From: Chryseobacterium pennipullorum
Lineage (GTDB): Bacteria > Bacteroidota > Bacteroidia > Flavobacteriales > Weeksellaceae
NCBI RefSeq assembly: GCF_003384725.1
Contig: NZ_QNVV01000023.1
Span: 1 to 64,000 of the forward strand
Direction of reading: 5' to 3'
DNA: 64,000 nucleotides
A program made the translations under genes and the position numbers. The notes under the pieces are model-generated. The model saw only the letters and a program-made list of their open reading frames with translations. It did no database searches and was not told the origin of the DNA. Positions 8,142 through 18,255 of the stretch are shown here, in pieces. How positions within the stretch are numbered: position 1 is the first letter of the stretch; every line of letters starts with the position of its first letter.

Positions 8142-9557
8142 TTATTTTATTCCTCCTCCCAATGCCCTGTACAGATCCACCTCAGCGTTTAATCTCTCAA
8201 GCGTTACATTGATGGCCTCCAGATCATTCTGAAGCTTATTGTTCTGTGCTGTGATCACTTCCAGGTAGGTAGCCATTCCGCTTTTATACAGCTTGAGCGC
8301 ATCATTAATCCCTTTATCCAGGATGAGCGTTCGCTGCTCTAAAAGAACCAGCCGTTCAGCAGATCCGTTAGATTTTGCCATGGCATCAGATACTTCTGCC
8401 ACGGCAATCATGACTGACTGTTTAAAGTTAATGGCTGCCTTTTCCTGTTCAATCAGAGCGGTTTCGTAGGCTGTTCTCAACTGTTTTTTTTGAAAAACAG
8501 GAGCTGCAAGATTTGCCGCAATAGCTTTAGTAATAGATCCGGGAATATCAAACCAAGAGCTGAATGTATTGGAATTCACCCCTATCTGAGGACTCAGACT
8601 TATACTCGGATACATAGCCACTTTAGCCAGTCCCGTTTTTGAGTTCAGACTGATAACATTCAGTTCCGCAGCCTTTACATCCGGCCTCCGGCTCAACAGC
8701 TGAGCCGGTAATCCTGCCGAGAGTTTATTTTCCGGAATCATTGCCTTAAGATCTCCCCGTCTTTCGATTTTCCCGGGATATTCCCCGCAAAGGATACTTA
8801 AAGCATTTTCCTGAATTGAAATATTCTGCTTTGCAAGAGGGATCAACAGCTCAGCCGTTTTCTTCTGTGCTTCCGACTGCTGCACGGCCAAAGAATTGAT
8901 CTGTCCTGCTGTAAACTGAAGGTGCATCATTTTAAGGGTATGATCACTCAATTCGATGTTCTGCTCCGCAATTTTTAGCTGCTCATCAAGGCTTATCAGG
9001 TTGTAGTACGCCTGAGCTACCTGTACGATAATCCTGCTTTTGATCGCATTCATATTTTCTTTCTGTGCAAAATATTCTGCCGCCGCCGATTCTTTCTGCA
9101 TTTTGGCTTTTCCCCAGATATCCACTTCCCAGGAAAGTCGTAATGCGGCACTGAAGTCATCCAGGTGCGTGGTTCCTATGAACTGTTCGTTCAGAGATCC
9201 GTTAAGCGTATTCCGGGAAGCCCAGCTTCTATTGGCACCTGCCGTGAAGTCCAGAGTCGGCAGAAGGGACAGCTTAGCCTGTTTGTAGATAAGATCCAGC
9301 TGTTCTATATTTTTCAGGGCTATATGTACTTCATTGTTCCGTGCCAATGCCTTATCTATCAGCCCGATCAGTTGGGGATCCTTGAAAAAAGTTTTCCAGG
9401 GGAGCACGATGGTATCTCCTGTTACCTGTACAGATTCTTTATAGGTTTCCGGTACCTGAAGATCCGTTCTGGCATATTTTTTCCCTACGGCACAAGACAC
9501 CATTAGTGATGCCATTGCGCCTGAAACAAGGAAATTTTTTATATTAAATACTGTCAT
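8142..9557 (-). CDS. TolC/OprM-type outer-membrane efflux factor (NodT family)
   Basis: A 471-residue protein. The lipoprotein signal ends VSC with Cys22. Two OEP repeats follow with long alpha-helical hairpins, containing the family segments LSWEVDIWGK near 130 and LLSRRPDVKAAE near 290. It should form the trimeric outer-membrane channel of the tripartite pump encoded just upstream. Its start overlaps the end of the RND gene by 14 bp, so the two are translationally linked. The usual gene order adaptor, pump, channel is preserved. Confidence 0.93.
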   Translation of the reverse strand: MTVFNIKNFLVSGAMASLMVSCAVGKKYARTDLQVPETYKESVQVTGDTIVLPWKTFFKDPQLIGLIDKALARNNEVHIALKNIEQLDLIYKQAKLSLLPTLDFTAGANRSWASRNTLNGSLNEQFIGTTHLDDFSAALRLSWEVDIWGKAKMQKESAAAEYFAQKENMNAIKSRIIVQVAQAYYNLISLDEQLKIAEQNIELSDHTLKMMHLQFTAGQINSLAVQQSEAQKKTAELLIPLAKQNISIQENALSILCGEYPGKIERRGDLKAMIPENKLSAGLPAQLLSRRPDVKAAELNVISLNSKTGLAKVAMYPSISLSPQIGVNSNTFSSWFDIPGSITKAIAANLAAPVFQKKQLRTAYETALIEQEKAAINFKQSVMIAVAEVSDAMAKSNGSAERLVLLEQRTLILDKGINDALKLYKSGMATYLEVITAQNNKLQNDLEAINVTLERLNAEVDLYRALGGGIK

Positions 9558-12500
9558 TTGTCAATTGATTTTGTGTTGTAGCATATTTCTTTTTCGAAGA
9601 AAACTTCTCATCCAGATACTGGAAAAACATGTATAATACAGGTATTACAAAAACGCCTAAAACAACTCCGCTCAGCATTCCTATCGCTGCGCTTGTACTG
9701 ATCGATTTATTCCCGGAAGCCATTCCTCCGCTGGAAACCATCAATGGAATCATCCCTACAATAAAGGCAAGTGAAGTCATGATAATTGGGCGTAACCTCG
9801 CTTTAGCCCCTTCCAGTGCCGAATCCAAAATAGAAAGCCCTGCTTTTCTTCTCTGGATCGCAAACTCTACAATAAGAATTGCATTTTTGGCAAGCAGACC
9901 AATAAGCATAATTAATCCTACCTGTACATAGATGTTATTATCCAGTCCGATTGCTTTTATCCCCAGAAAGGCTCCCACAATACCTGTCGGGATCGAAAGC
10001 ATTACTGCTAAAGGAAGAATATAGCTTTCATATTGAGCCGCAAGAAGCAGATATACAAACAGCAGACACAGTCCAAAGATGGCAATTGTCTGGTTTCCCG
10101 CTGATTTTTCTTCCAGACTCAGACCTGTCCATTCATAGCTGTAGTCCGAAGGCAGTTTGCTTAGCGTCTGTTCAAGCTTATCCATCAGTTCCCCATTACT
10201 TACACCCGGTTTAGGAGATACATTGATATTTAGGGAATTATACAGATTATAACGTTGTACAGATTCAGGACCATAGACTTTTTTCAAGGTGATCAGTGTA
10301 TTAACCGGCACCATATCTCCTTTCTCATTCTTCACAAAAATATCATTGAACGCCTGCTCATCCATTCGGAAAACACCATCTGCCTTGATATTAACCCGGT
10401 AAAATTTTCCAAATCTTGAAAAGTTCTGGGACTGATCTCCGGAAAAATAGGTCTGAACAGTTCCCAGGAGATTGGAAATACTCACTCCCAGCTGCTTAGC
10501 CTTATCTTCATTGACTTCCAGCTCCATCTGAGGATAATCTGCCCGGAACATTGTGTAAGCGAATCCTACTTCCGGAACCTGCATCAACTGGCCGATAAGT
10601 TCATCCGCTTTGGCTTTAAGCACCTGTGGGTCTCGTCCCATACGGTCCTGAAGGACGATTTCTGCATCGTTCGTCATCCCATATCCTTCTACCGGAGGCA
10701 TTCTGAACGTCATGACACTTCCTTCTTTAATAGCAGCAAGTTTTCCGCTGGCTATATCCACAATTTCCTGAATATCCTGAACCGCTCCTCTTTCCTTTTT
10801 AGGTTTCAGTTTCACGAACCCCATTGCATAAGCGGGGCCCGCGCTGTTGCTTAAAAGGTTATACCCTGTAATGGAGGTATTCTCCTGAACAGCTTCCACT
10901 TCCTTTAAAATTGCATTGATCTTATTAGAAACCTCTGTAGTCTTTGTCAGTGCAGTTCCCGGTGGCATGCTTAGAGTGTACATGAAGAAACCGTCATCTT
11001 CCATCGGTACAAAACTCTTGGGTGTACTGGACATCAGCCATCCCGCGATTCCAATAATTCCTACAACCAGTCCGGCAGCAATCCATTTGCGCCCTATTAA
11101 AAACCGTACTCCTTTTGCATAGCGGTTGGTCATATTATTGAAACCTGCATTAAAGGCTACGGCGAATCTCTGTCCGAATCCTTTCGTCTTTTCTCCTTCT
11201 CCCGCATGACTGTTTTTCAAAAATACAGCACATAAAGCCGGTGTCAGGGTAAGGGCATTAACTGCCGAAATAATAATGGCTATTGCTAATGTATAAGCAA
11301 ACTGCTTATAAAATAATCCTGCCGAACCAGACATAAATCCAATAGGGATAAATACGGCCGACATGACCAGGGTAATGGAAATTACAGCTCCAGTAATCTC
11401 GCTCATCGCCTTATGGGTAGCCTCTCTACCCGAAAGGTCTGTTCCTTCCATATTACTGTGTACAGCTTCTACCACCACAATAGCGTCATCTACTACAATT
11501 CCGATCGCAAGGACAAGCGCAAAAAGCGTCAGCACATTGATGGTAAATCCTAATACCAAGAGGAAAAAGAAGGTTCCTATAATTGCTACCGGAACAGCCA
11601 CTGCAGGAATAATCGTAGATCTGAAATCCTGTAAAAAGATAAATACCACGATAAACACAAGGATAAAGGCTTCAATTAGGGTAGATTTCACCTGACCTGT
11701 TGCCTCATCCAGCCTTTCTTTCGTACTCATCACCTTCGTGTATTTAATACCCGGAGGGAATGATTTTGACAATTGGTCAAGCGCTTTATTAACTCCTATT
11801 TCAATCTGATTGGCATTGGATCCTGTAGTCTGCATGATGGCTACAGTAACTGCATTCTTCCCATTGGACAGGTTGTCTCCGGTATTGGAAATTGCTCCGA
11901 ATTCTACTCTGGCTACATCTTTGAGCCTGATAAGCTGCGTTCCGTTATTTTTGACCACAATATTTTCATATTGCTCAGGCTTATTTTTCTTCCCTTTGTA
12001 CCGTATCACGTATTCGAGGGCAGCATCAGATTCCTCTCCCAGCTTACCGGGAGCAGATTCCAAACTATGGTCAGCAATCGCTCTGGAAACATCGGCAGGT
12101 TCAAGCCCGTAGGATGACATTTTCTGTGGGTTCAGCCATATTCTCATGGAATAATCCTTAATTCCGAATACCATAGCCTGTCCTACACCTTTTACTCTTT
12201 TCACCTGCGGGATGAGGTTGATATTGGCATAGTTCTGCAGGAAGGTTTCGTCATATTGCTTATTATCTTCAGTATAGATATTGAAGATCAGCACCATACT
12301 GTTCTGCTGCTTGGAGGTTGTCAATCCCATCCGTACCACTTCCTGCGGCAGGATTGGAGTAGCCTGCTGTACCCTGTTTTGTACATTTACAGCGGCCTGA
12401 TCGGCATTCACACCTTGTTTGAAGATGATAGAAATAGAGAACGTTCCGTCGTTACTGGCAGTAGACTTCATATATTCCATATCTTCAACCCCGTTGATCT

Positions 12501-12702
12501 GCTCTTCCAGTGGCGTCACCACGGAGCGGATCACCGTTTCACTGTTTCCTCCCGGATAAGAACCTGAAACAGTGATCGTGGGCGGCGAAATATCCGGGAA
12601 TCTGGTCACGGCCAGCTGATTAAGCCCAATGATCCCTAAAATAACAATGATAAGGGATATTACCGTCGCCAGTACCGGACGGTCTATTATTTTTTTTAAC
12701 AT
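9544..12702 (-). CDS. RND multidrug efflux permease (HAE1 family)
   Basis: A 1052-residue protein of normal length. It has two repeats of six membrane helices, each with a large periplasmic loop. TM4 carries the paired aspartates of proton relay in the segment AIGIVVDDAIVVVE. The first porter domain includes the PPTITVSGSYPGG entry strand, and a second GLxAKNAILIVEFA segment lies near residue 940. It should extrude drugs, detergents or dyes using the proton gradient. It is the middle gene of a three-gene operon with 29 bp between it and the adaptor. Confidence 0.96.
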   Translation of the reverse strand: MLKKIIDRPVLATVISLIIVILGIIGLNQLAVTRFPDISPPTITVSGSYPGGNSETVIRSVVTPLEEQINGVEDMEYMKSTASNDGTFSISIIFKQGVNADQAAVNVQNRVQQATPILPQEVVRMGLTTSKQQNSMVLIFNIYTEDNKQYDETFLQNYANINLIPQVKRVKGVGQAMVFGIKDYSMRIWLNPQKMSSYGLEPADVSRAIADHSLESAPGKLGEESDAALEYVIRYKGKKNKPEQYENIVVKNNGTQLIRLKDVARVEFGAISNTGDNLSNGKNAVTVAIMQTTGSNANQIEIGVNKALDQLSKSFPPGIKYTKVMSTKERLDEATGQVKSTLIEAFILVFIVVFIFLQDFRSTIIPAVAVPVAIIGTFFFLLVLGFTINVLTLFALVLAIGIVVDDAIVVVEAVHSNMEGTDLSGREATHKAMSEITGAVISITLVMSAVFIPIGFMSGSAGLFYKQFAYTLAIAIIISAVNALTLTPALCAVFLKNSHAGEGEKTKGFGQRFAVAFNAGFNNMTNRYAKGVRFLIGRKWIAAGLVVGIIGIAGWLMSSTPKSFVPMEDDGFFMYTLSMPPGTALTKTTEVSNKINAILKEVEAVQENTSITGYNLLSNSAGPAYAMGFVKLKPKKERGAVQDIQEIVDIASGKLAAIKEGSVMTFRMPPVEGYGMTNDAEIVLQDRMGRDPQVLKAKADELIGQLMQVPEVGFAYTMFRADYPQMELEVNEDKAKQLGVSISNLLGTVQTYFSGDQSQNFSRFGKFYRVNIKADGVFRMDEQAFNDIFVKNEKGDMVPVNTLITLKKVYGPESVQRYNLYNSLNINVSPKPGVSNGELMDKLEQTLSKLPSDYSYEWTGLSLEEKSAGNQTIAIFGLCLLFVYLLLAAQYESYILPLAVMLSIPTGIVGAFLGIKAIGLDNNIYVQVGLIMLIGLLAKNAILIVEFAIQRRKAGLSILDSALEGAKARLRPIIMTSLAFIVGMIPLMVSSGGMASGNKSISTSAAIGMLSGVVLGVFVIPVLYMFFQYLDEKFSSKKKYATTQNQLTNDSI

Positions 12703-12731
12703 TATTGACTTTTCTAAGAATGATTATAAAA

Positions 12732-13853
12732 CTATTTCGAAGGCACAACTTTGGCAATCACCTGTGCTCCGTCTGTAAGCGCATCGATCCTGTTCACCGC
12801 AATTTTGTCTCCTGCATTCACCCCTTCTTTTATAAAATAATCCTGAGTGGTACTTCCTGAAACGGTAATCTGAGTCATTTTCACTTTGTCTTTACCGTTA
12901 AGTTTGTACACAAAGAATCTATCCTGAATATCTTTTACAGATGTTTTCGGGAGCTTCACCACTCCATTCAAGGCATTGTGGATCATTACCCTTGCGGTTC
13001 CTCCGGCTCTTAGGAGCTTGTCAGGATTCTGGAAAACGGCTTTCATCTGGATGCTTCCGGTATTTCTGTCAAAATTTCCGCTTGCATTTTCAAGTTTTCC
13101 GGGTAGCGGATAAGTAGACCCATCTGCCAGAATAAGTTCCACATTTTGCGCACCATTTCCTGAATTCTGAGCTCTGCTGTGAGCAATAAAATCAGCTTCA
13201 TTCATAGAGAAATAGACATTCACACTGTGTATGCTTGACAGGGTTGTAAGGGGTGAAGGATCAGACGGACTGATCAGATTGCCTACCCTGTTGGGGATTC
13301 TTCCAATGTATCCGCTTACCGGTGCTTTGATATAGGTAAAATTAGCATTGATCTTTGATGAACCCAAAGAAGACTGGGCCTGGGCCACCTGTGCGGATGC
13401 CGCCTTATAGCTTGCCTGTGCTGTTTTCAGCTGCATATCAGATACAACCTTTCCTTCAACCAGTGGCTTCAGTTTTTCAACTTCGAGTCTTGCTGTCTCC
13501 TGCGCAGCGAGGGCAGATTTTAGTGCAGCGGCATTGGTATTCACCTGTTCATTATATACAGAAGGATTGATTCTGAACAGGGTTTGGCCTTTATTAACGT
13601 ATTGTCCTTCTTTGATATATACTGCTTCCAGATAACCTGTTACCTGAGCCTTAATATCTACATTATCCTGCCCTTCAATACTTCCCGGGTATCCTGTAGA
13701 AACATCTGCATCTCCGGATTTCACCTGGATAAAGTCCGTGGGTAATGCCTGCTGCATCTGCTGGGCATTTTCCTGACCATTCCCTGAACCGCACGAATAA
13801 AGTACTGCCGCCACCATGAGCGTAAGTACCAGATATCCTTTTCTGTAATTCAT
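12732..13853 (-). CDS. RND efflux periplasmic adaptor lipoprotein
   Basis: A 373-residue protein of the HlyD/AcrA family. The lipoprotein signal ends YSC (Cys21). The barrel-sandwich half-motifs are VDIKAQVTGYLEAVYIKEGQYV near 65-85 and FTYIKAPVSGYIG near 170. An alanine-rich helical hairpin with QAQSSLGSSK lies between them, and a beta-barrel and membrane-proximal domain complete the C-terminus. It bridges the RND pump to the outer-membrane channel. It is the first gene of the efflux operon, so the operon promoter should lie in 13854-14100. Confidence 0.94.
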   Translation of the reverse strand: MNYRKGYLVLTLMVAAVLYSCGSGNGQENAQQMQQALPTDFIQVKSGDADVSTGYPGSIEGQDNVDIKAQVTGYLEAVYIKEGQYVNKGQTLFRINPSVYNEQVNTNAAALKSALAAQETARLEVEKLKPLVEGKVVSDMQLKTAQASYKAASAQVAQAQSSLGSSKINANFTYIKAPVSGYIGRIPNRVGNLISPSDPSPLTTLSSIHSVNVYFSMNEADFIAHSRAQNSGNGAQNVELILADGSTYPLPGKLENASGNFDRNTGSIQMKAVFQNPDKLLRAGGTARVMIHNALNGVVKLPKTSVKDIQDRFFVYKLNGKDKVKMTQITVSGSTTQDYFIKEGVNAGDKIAVNRIDALTDGAQVIAKVVPSK

Positions 13854-14141
13854 AACTTTGGTTTTAAATTTTACAGCAGCAAAATAAGGTCATATACTAA
13901 GGATATTGTCTTAGAATTTGGGTGAAGCGTACTTAATCGCAGATGAAGCGTATGATAGCAAAAATGAAAGGAAAAGCAGTATTTAAGCTTTGAAAAAGAG
14001 GAAAAAGACTTTTCAAATGAAATAATTTAGGTTGCTTGCCAAACGCAGTCCTTTCAAACTGTCTTTTGAAAAATGAAAAGATAAGTGTATAAAAAGAGCC
14101 GCATTATCTAAGGCGGCCCGTTGCATTTTTATCAGTTAACA

Positions 14142-14906
14142 TTAATAATCCATCCAGGATTTGAATACAGAAGCTTTCTCCCTGCTCACGATGACTTCCA
14201 GATCCGGCTGCTTCCGGAGTTCCAGCTTAAGCTTTCCATTGAAATGATTAAAGATTTGTTTTACAGAATTGATATGGATAATAAACTGCCTGTTGGCCCT
14301 GAAAAAGAATTTAGGATCAAGCTGTTTTTCAAGCTCTTCCAGCGTTTGAGGAACATTTTCAACAATTCCTGTTGTCAGCATTGCCTTACTGATCCCCAAC
14401 TCAGTATAGAAGTATAAGATATCTTCGGAAAGAACCGTTTTATAGCCATCTCTGTGGGCAATCAGAAAGCGTTTTCTGTAGTCTTTCGGCTGAATATAGT
14501 TCAGCAGTCCTTCTATGGCAGCACCCACAAACGGAACCGTTTCTATAAAGGTTTCATAGCGTCGAAGGGCAATATCAAGCTCCTCTTCCTCTACCGGCTT
14601 CAGAAGATAGTCTATACTGTTATATTTAAAGGCTTGCACGGCATATTCATCATAAGCTGTTGTAAAAATAACCGGACTTCTTACTTCAAATTTGTTAAAA
14701 ATCTCAAAACTCAATCCATCTGCCAGCCGTACATCCATTAAGATCATATCCGGAGTACTATTATTTTCAAGCCAATGCACCGCTGAGGTAATTGAATCTT
14801 CTACAGACAATATTTCAACGTTGGGTCTCAGTTTTACGATAAGCCTTTTGAGCCTGTCAGCGTTGGGTTTTTCATCCTCGATTATTAAAATTTTATTCAG
14901 CTTCAT
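14142..14906 (-). CDS. LytTR response regulator
   Basis: A 254-residue protein. The receiver domain (about 4-120) has the acidic pair at ED(10-11) and the phosphoacceptor Asp58 in the run MILMDVRLADG. The conserved Lys is in YLLKPVEEEEL. The C-terminal LytTR DNA-binding domain (about 150-254) includes FFRANRQFIIHINSV. It overlaps the upstream sensor kinase by 4 bp (ATGA), so it is the cognate regulator. Its position beside the RND operon makes efflux a plausible target, which is inference only. Confidence 0.93.
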   Translation of the reverse strand: MKLNKILIIEDEKPNADRLKRLIVKLRPNVEILSVEDSITSAVHWLENNSTPDMILMDVRLADGLSFEIFNKFEVRSPVIFTTAYDEYAVQAFKYNSIDYLLKPVEEEELDIALRRYETFIETVPFVGAAIEGLLNYIQPKDYRKRFLIAHRDGYKTVLSEDILYFYTELGISKAMLTTGIVENVPQTLEELEKQLDPKFFFRANRQFIIHINSVKQIFNHFNGKLKLELRKQPDLEVIVSREKASVFKSWMDY

Positions 14907-16021
14907 ATCAGTGGGAGTTTTACAATAAACGTATGTTCAGTTTTTTCTATGATGGGTTTTGAATACCCCAAAATCTCATATCTCGCTATAATATTTTTGA
15001 GCCCGACTCCTGAGGAATCCGGCTTATTGATGAGCGGTAAAAAAGTATTGGAGACCACCAGCTCCTTATTGGAATTGGTATAGACATGGATTTCTAGCGG
15101 ATGGGCTTTTGAGGTCTGATTATGCTTGATGGCATTCTCTACTAAAAGCTGCAACGATAGCGGAAGCGTATACATGGATCTGTATTCATCTTCAATATCA
15201 ATCTTAAATACGACTCCGGCCCCTATTCTTTTTTCAATCAGAAAAATGTAGGATTCCAGAAATTTAAGCTCTTCTTCTACAGCAATGATATCTTTTTTGG
15301 AGTTCACCAGCAGGTATCGGTATACGCGGGCAAATTTTTCTGAATACTCGTACCCCAGCTGCTGGTCTTCGAGAATAAGCTCAGAAAGTACGCTTAAGTT
15401 GTTAAAAATAAAATGAGGATCTATCTGCAGTTTGAGTGCCTGAAGCTCCGCAGCCATAGCAGCCTGCTTATGCTTGGAGGCTCTTACTTTATGCTGTGCT
15501 GCTTCAATAGCTGTTTTTTTCCAGTTCTCCAACAGGTAATCAACGGTGTTAAAAGCACTGATCGTCAATGAGATGACAATATTAGTAGCGATCCATTGCC
15601 CCAGTAATGTATACTCTTTACGCGCATCCATTTCAGGTATATTCACAGACGTACAGTCGATAATAGAATTGATAATCATCACAATGAGTACGCTTCCCAC
15701 GATCTGAAGCAAACACTGGATCAGTAATCTCTTTACGGTTCTGTTTCTCCATGGAAGAAGCTTATTGAGCATTCTGTCGATCAATATGCTGACTTCAGAG
15801 ATAAGAACTGAAATAAGAAAAACCCAAACAATATCTTCAACGATCACCTGCCAGGGCTCCCTCAGATAAATCTGCCACGCTGGATCAAACGGATCAATAA
15901 GATAAGAAAAAATATAAAACGTAATGAAAGCCACCACCCAGATGACCAGCCTTCTCTTCATGGCAGAGAGGATCTTTTTGTTCCTTATTATATTTTTCCT
16001 GATAGCAGAAATCCTATTCAT
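14903..16021 (-). CDS. LytS-type sensor histidine kinase
   Basis: 372 residues from the ATG at 16021. Longer in-frame starts would add a segment with no domain. There are four membrane helices in the first ~190 residues. A short coiled segment then leads to the His_kinase domain with the motif DPHFIFNNLSVLSEL, where His is the phosphorylation site. The ATP-binding N box is PLSLQLLVENAIKHN and the G box is SGVGLKNI. It should phosphorylate the LytTR regulator that overlaps its 3' end by 4 bp. Confidence 0.9.
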   Translation of the reverse strand: MNRISAIRKNIIRNKKILSAMKRRLVIWVVAFITFYIFSYLIDPFDPAWQIYLREPWQVIVEDIVWVFLISVLISEVSILIDRMLNKLLPWRNRTVKRLLIQCLLQIVGSVLIVMIINSIIDCTSVNIPEMDARKEYTLLGQWIATNIVISLTISAFNTVDYLLENWKKTAIEAAQHKVRASKHKQAAMAAELQALKLQIDPHFIFNNLSVLSELILEDQQLGYEYSEKFARVYRYLLVNSKKDIIAVEEELKFLESYIFLIEKRIGAGVVFKIDIEDEYRSMYTLPLSLQLLVENAIKHNQTSKAHPLEIHVYTNSNKELVVSNTFLPLINKPDSSGVGLKNIIARYEILGYSKPIIEKTEHTFIVKLPLI

Positions 16022-16223
16022 ATCCTGGATTTTGTGAGTGTAAATATAGAAATAGATTTTATAAGACCTGTGTCCATTTGGACCGAGACAGCTAAAAGTC
16101 CATATGAAACGTAAAATAGAAGCCTTAAAATGAAACGGTCGTTTCATCACCAGAAAAATACAGTTCATCATCATTTTATGCAACATCACCATCTTTTTAT
16201 GATATAGTGGCTTATTTCTCTTC

Positions 16224-16231
16224 TATTTTTG
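16224..16231 (+). promoter_or_regulatory. -7 box of the universal stress protein gene
   Basis: TATTTTTG matches TAnnTTTG and lies 19 bp upstream of the ATG at 16251. No clear -33 TTG was found at the usual distance. Confidence 0.5.
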
Positions 16232-16250
16232 CTCTATCAAATCCGGAACA

Positions 16251-17075
16251 ATGAAAACAATAATTGTCTGCACAGATTTTTCCCCGGAAGCCGAAAATGC
16301 AACCCATTATGCGGCATCCCTGGCTAAAGAAAATAATTATAAGATCATTCTTTTTCATCTTCAGAATGTTTCCATTCATGCACTCAATGCTCAGGTCTCT
16401 GCGGATTTCTTTTATGCACAGACGCTTAAAAATCAGGATAAACTGGTACAAAAGGCCAGTAATCTTACCGCTCTCTACCAAATAGAATCTGGGAACCATC
16501 TTGCGTCTGGTAATTTTATTGAGGAGCTTGAAAAATGCCTGAGTATTCATGAATGTGATTTTATTGTAATGGGCATGGCAGAAAAAACCCTGGAAGAAAA
16601 GCTTTTGGGAAATAAGGTGACAAGGGCCATCCATAAAATAAAAAAACCGATACTGATTGTTCCTGCACATATAGAATACACAGGAATAAGGAAAATTCTT
16701 TTTGCTTATGATACACACAGGAATATGACCTGGTCAGCGATGAATGATATTTATTATTTCATCCATGAATTCAATTCTGAAATTGAGGTATTCAATGTAA
16801 GTGAAAGCCTGGAAGACTTCACCGAGGTTATTCATGATATTGATCTCAACTCAGGATACAACATGGATGATATCAAATACAGCTTCAAAATGATCCAGTC
16901 TATGGAAGTTATCAAAGCCATAGAAGCGGAACTAAAACTCACTAACCCGGATCTTCTGACCATGATTCCTCATAAATACAATTTTGTAGAATCTCTTTTC
17001 CATCGCAGCAAAACAGCTATTATGGCTTACAGAAATAAAGTACCATTACTATCAATACCATTAAACATAGATTAG
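16251..17075 (+). CDS. Universal stress protein, two-domain
   Basis: A 274-residue protein. The N-terminal UspA fold begins TIIVCTDFSPEAENA and ends with a GMAEKTLEEKLLGNKVTRAI helix and the PILIVP strand (about 1-142). This is the nucleotide-binding GxxG-like end of the domain, although the classic G-x2-G-x9-GS pattern is degenerate. A second, weaker UspA-like half follows (about 148-274), starting KILFAYDTHRNM and ending PLLSIP. Tandem Usp proteins of this length are common in Bacteroidetes. The gene is divergent from the LytS kinase across 229 bp. Confidence 0.9.
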   Translation: MKTIIVCTDFSPEAENATHYAASLAKENNYKIILFHLQNVSIHALNAQVSADFFYAQTLKNQDKLVQKASNLTALYQIESGNHLASGNFIEELEKCLSIHECDFIVMGMAEKTLEEKLLGNKVTRAIHKIKKPILIVPAHIEYTGIRKILFAYDTHRNMTWSAMNDIYYFIHEFNSEIEVFNVSESLEDFTEVIHDIDLNSGYNMDDIKYSFKMIQSMEVIKAIEAELKLTNPDLLTMIPHKYNFVESLFHRSKTAIMAYRNKVPLLSIPLNID

Positions 17076-17154
17076 GAATCAATAGAAATCTGTACACATT
17101 TGAATTATCCTTTTTGCCTTTGAAGGTTAAATTTTACACTTAATCTTGTTTGAT

Positions 17155-17185
17155 ATGGCCGGAATTCACTTCCGGTCATTTTTTA
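17155..17185. terminator. Bidirectional terminator
   Basis: ATGGCCGGAA pairs with TTCCGGTCAT around a 5-base loop, followed by a T run. It lies between the convergent stress protein and ATP-grasp genes. Confidence 0.75.
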
Positions 17186-17204
17186 TATGATCGTTTACCG
17201 ATGT

Positions 17205-18074
17205 TTATGAAATCATAATCTGCAGTGCCTGATAATAGTTTTCCAATAGCTTTACATCTCCATTAAAGAATAAGTAGGGTTCTATTAACTCCAGCTCCAT
17301 CAACTGAAATAAGTTGTTGATTACTACCCCATCTACCCGGGCATAAAGAATAGCTTGCGGCAATTTTTTCAGATATGCACCTGCCTGTTCAATATGCAAA
17401 GGTTCAGGTGTTGGATAGCTGATGCTTCCCCCATGATAATGCTGCACTCTGAAATCTCCTTGTTTGGGAGTTTTTAATGCACAGTGGCTGTATTTCCCAT
17501 TAAAGAACAGAAACGACCATTCTCCGTTTTTAATTTCTTCCACAAAGGGTTGAACTATATAGGCCTGCTCTTTCAAAAGCTGATCAATTTCTCCCGAACA
17601 CTCATTAAAATTATCCTTGCTTATTGTTAATGTATTCTGCGCCCCGGCACTTACGCATGGTTTTACAACCAGTTTATCAGTACCCAGCTTATCAAAAAAA
17701 TGCTGATGAAAAGATGATCCTTTTTCAAGATAGTCTGAAGCAATAACCGGCAGCCCGTTTTCAGCCACATCCTTTAAATAATGCTTATCACTGTTCCAAC
17801 GGATCATTTCAATGGGATTCAAAACCTTAATACCCAGCTTTTCAAGATTGTCTAGCCAGTCCAGAAATTCAGGGAGATGGTTATGATAATCCCATGGAGA
17901 CTTTATAACAGCGACATCAAAGCTGCTCCAGTCAACCTCATCGTCATTCCAGATCGTTGCCACAACATCCAGTCCTTTATTGAGTAAAAACTGAATCAGC
18001 TCCGTGTCTTCATCATTGGCAACGCCCTGGGAAAGCCTTTCTTCTTTTTTATAGCCTACTATTGTGATTTTCAT
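17205..18074 (-). CDS. ATP-grasp domain protein (RimK/glutathione-synthetase-like)
   Basis: 289 residues from the ATG at 18074 (MKITIVGYKK). The first ~110 residues form a pre-ATP-grasp domain with SSFDVAVIKSPWDY. The ATP-grasp fold follows, with TDKLVVKPCVSAGAQNT (the nucleotide-binding Lys strand), EQAYIVQPFVEEI, and a C-terminal metal-binding region with ELIEPYLFFNG, where the Glu residues would bind Mg2+. Family members join a carboxylate to an amine or thiol through an acyl phosphate. The substrate is not predictable. It is a single gene with its own upstream gap. Confidence 0.8.
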   Translation of the reverse strand: MKITIVGYKKEERLSQGVANDEDTELIQFLLNKGLDVVATIWNDDEVDWSSFDVAVIKSPWDYHNHLPEFLDWLDNLEKLGIKVLNPIEMIRWNSDKHYLKDVAENGLPVIASDYLEKGSSFHQHFFDKLGTDKLVVKPCVSAGAQNTLTISKDNFNECSGEIDQLLKEQAYIVQPFVEEIKNGEWSFLFFNGKYSHCALKTPKQGDFRVQHYHGGSISYPTPEPLHIEQAGAYLKKLPQAILYARVDGVVINNLFQLMELELIEPYLFFNGDVKLLENYYQALQIMIS

Positions 18075-18229
18075 ATTCTGCTTTTTGAATAAATTCTCAG
18101 ATAAAGTTCGCAAGAACCGGACTATCACCACAGACACAGATGCTTTTATTTTGAGGGGTACAATACGATTTCTTATCCAAATTCATACTCAAACCTGGTA
18201 AAACCTCCCTGTAAGTCTCAATATTTTAA

Positions 18230-18237
18230 TACATTTG
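18230..18237 (+). promoter_or_regulatory. -7 box of the HExxH/csaA/exonuclease/sufT unit
   Basis: TACATTTG matches TAnnTTTG and lies 18 bp upstream of the ATG at 18256. An in-frame TTG inside this box is therefore unlikely to be the start. Confidence 0.6.
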
Positions 18238-18255
18238 TTTAAAACCTATTTCAAT

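Noticed and set aside
16212..16718. A long antisense frame (168 codons) over the universal stress protein gene.
   Set aside because: It lies wholly antisense to a well-supported gene and has no domain, start context or promoter of its own.
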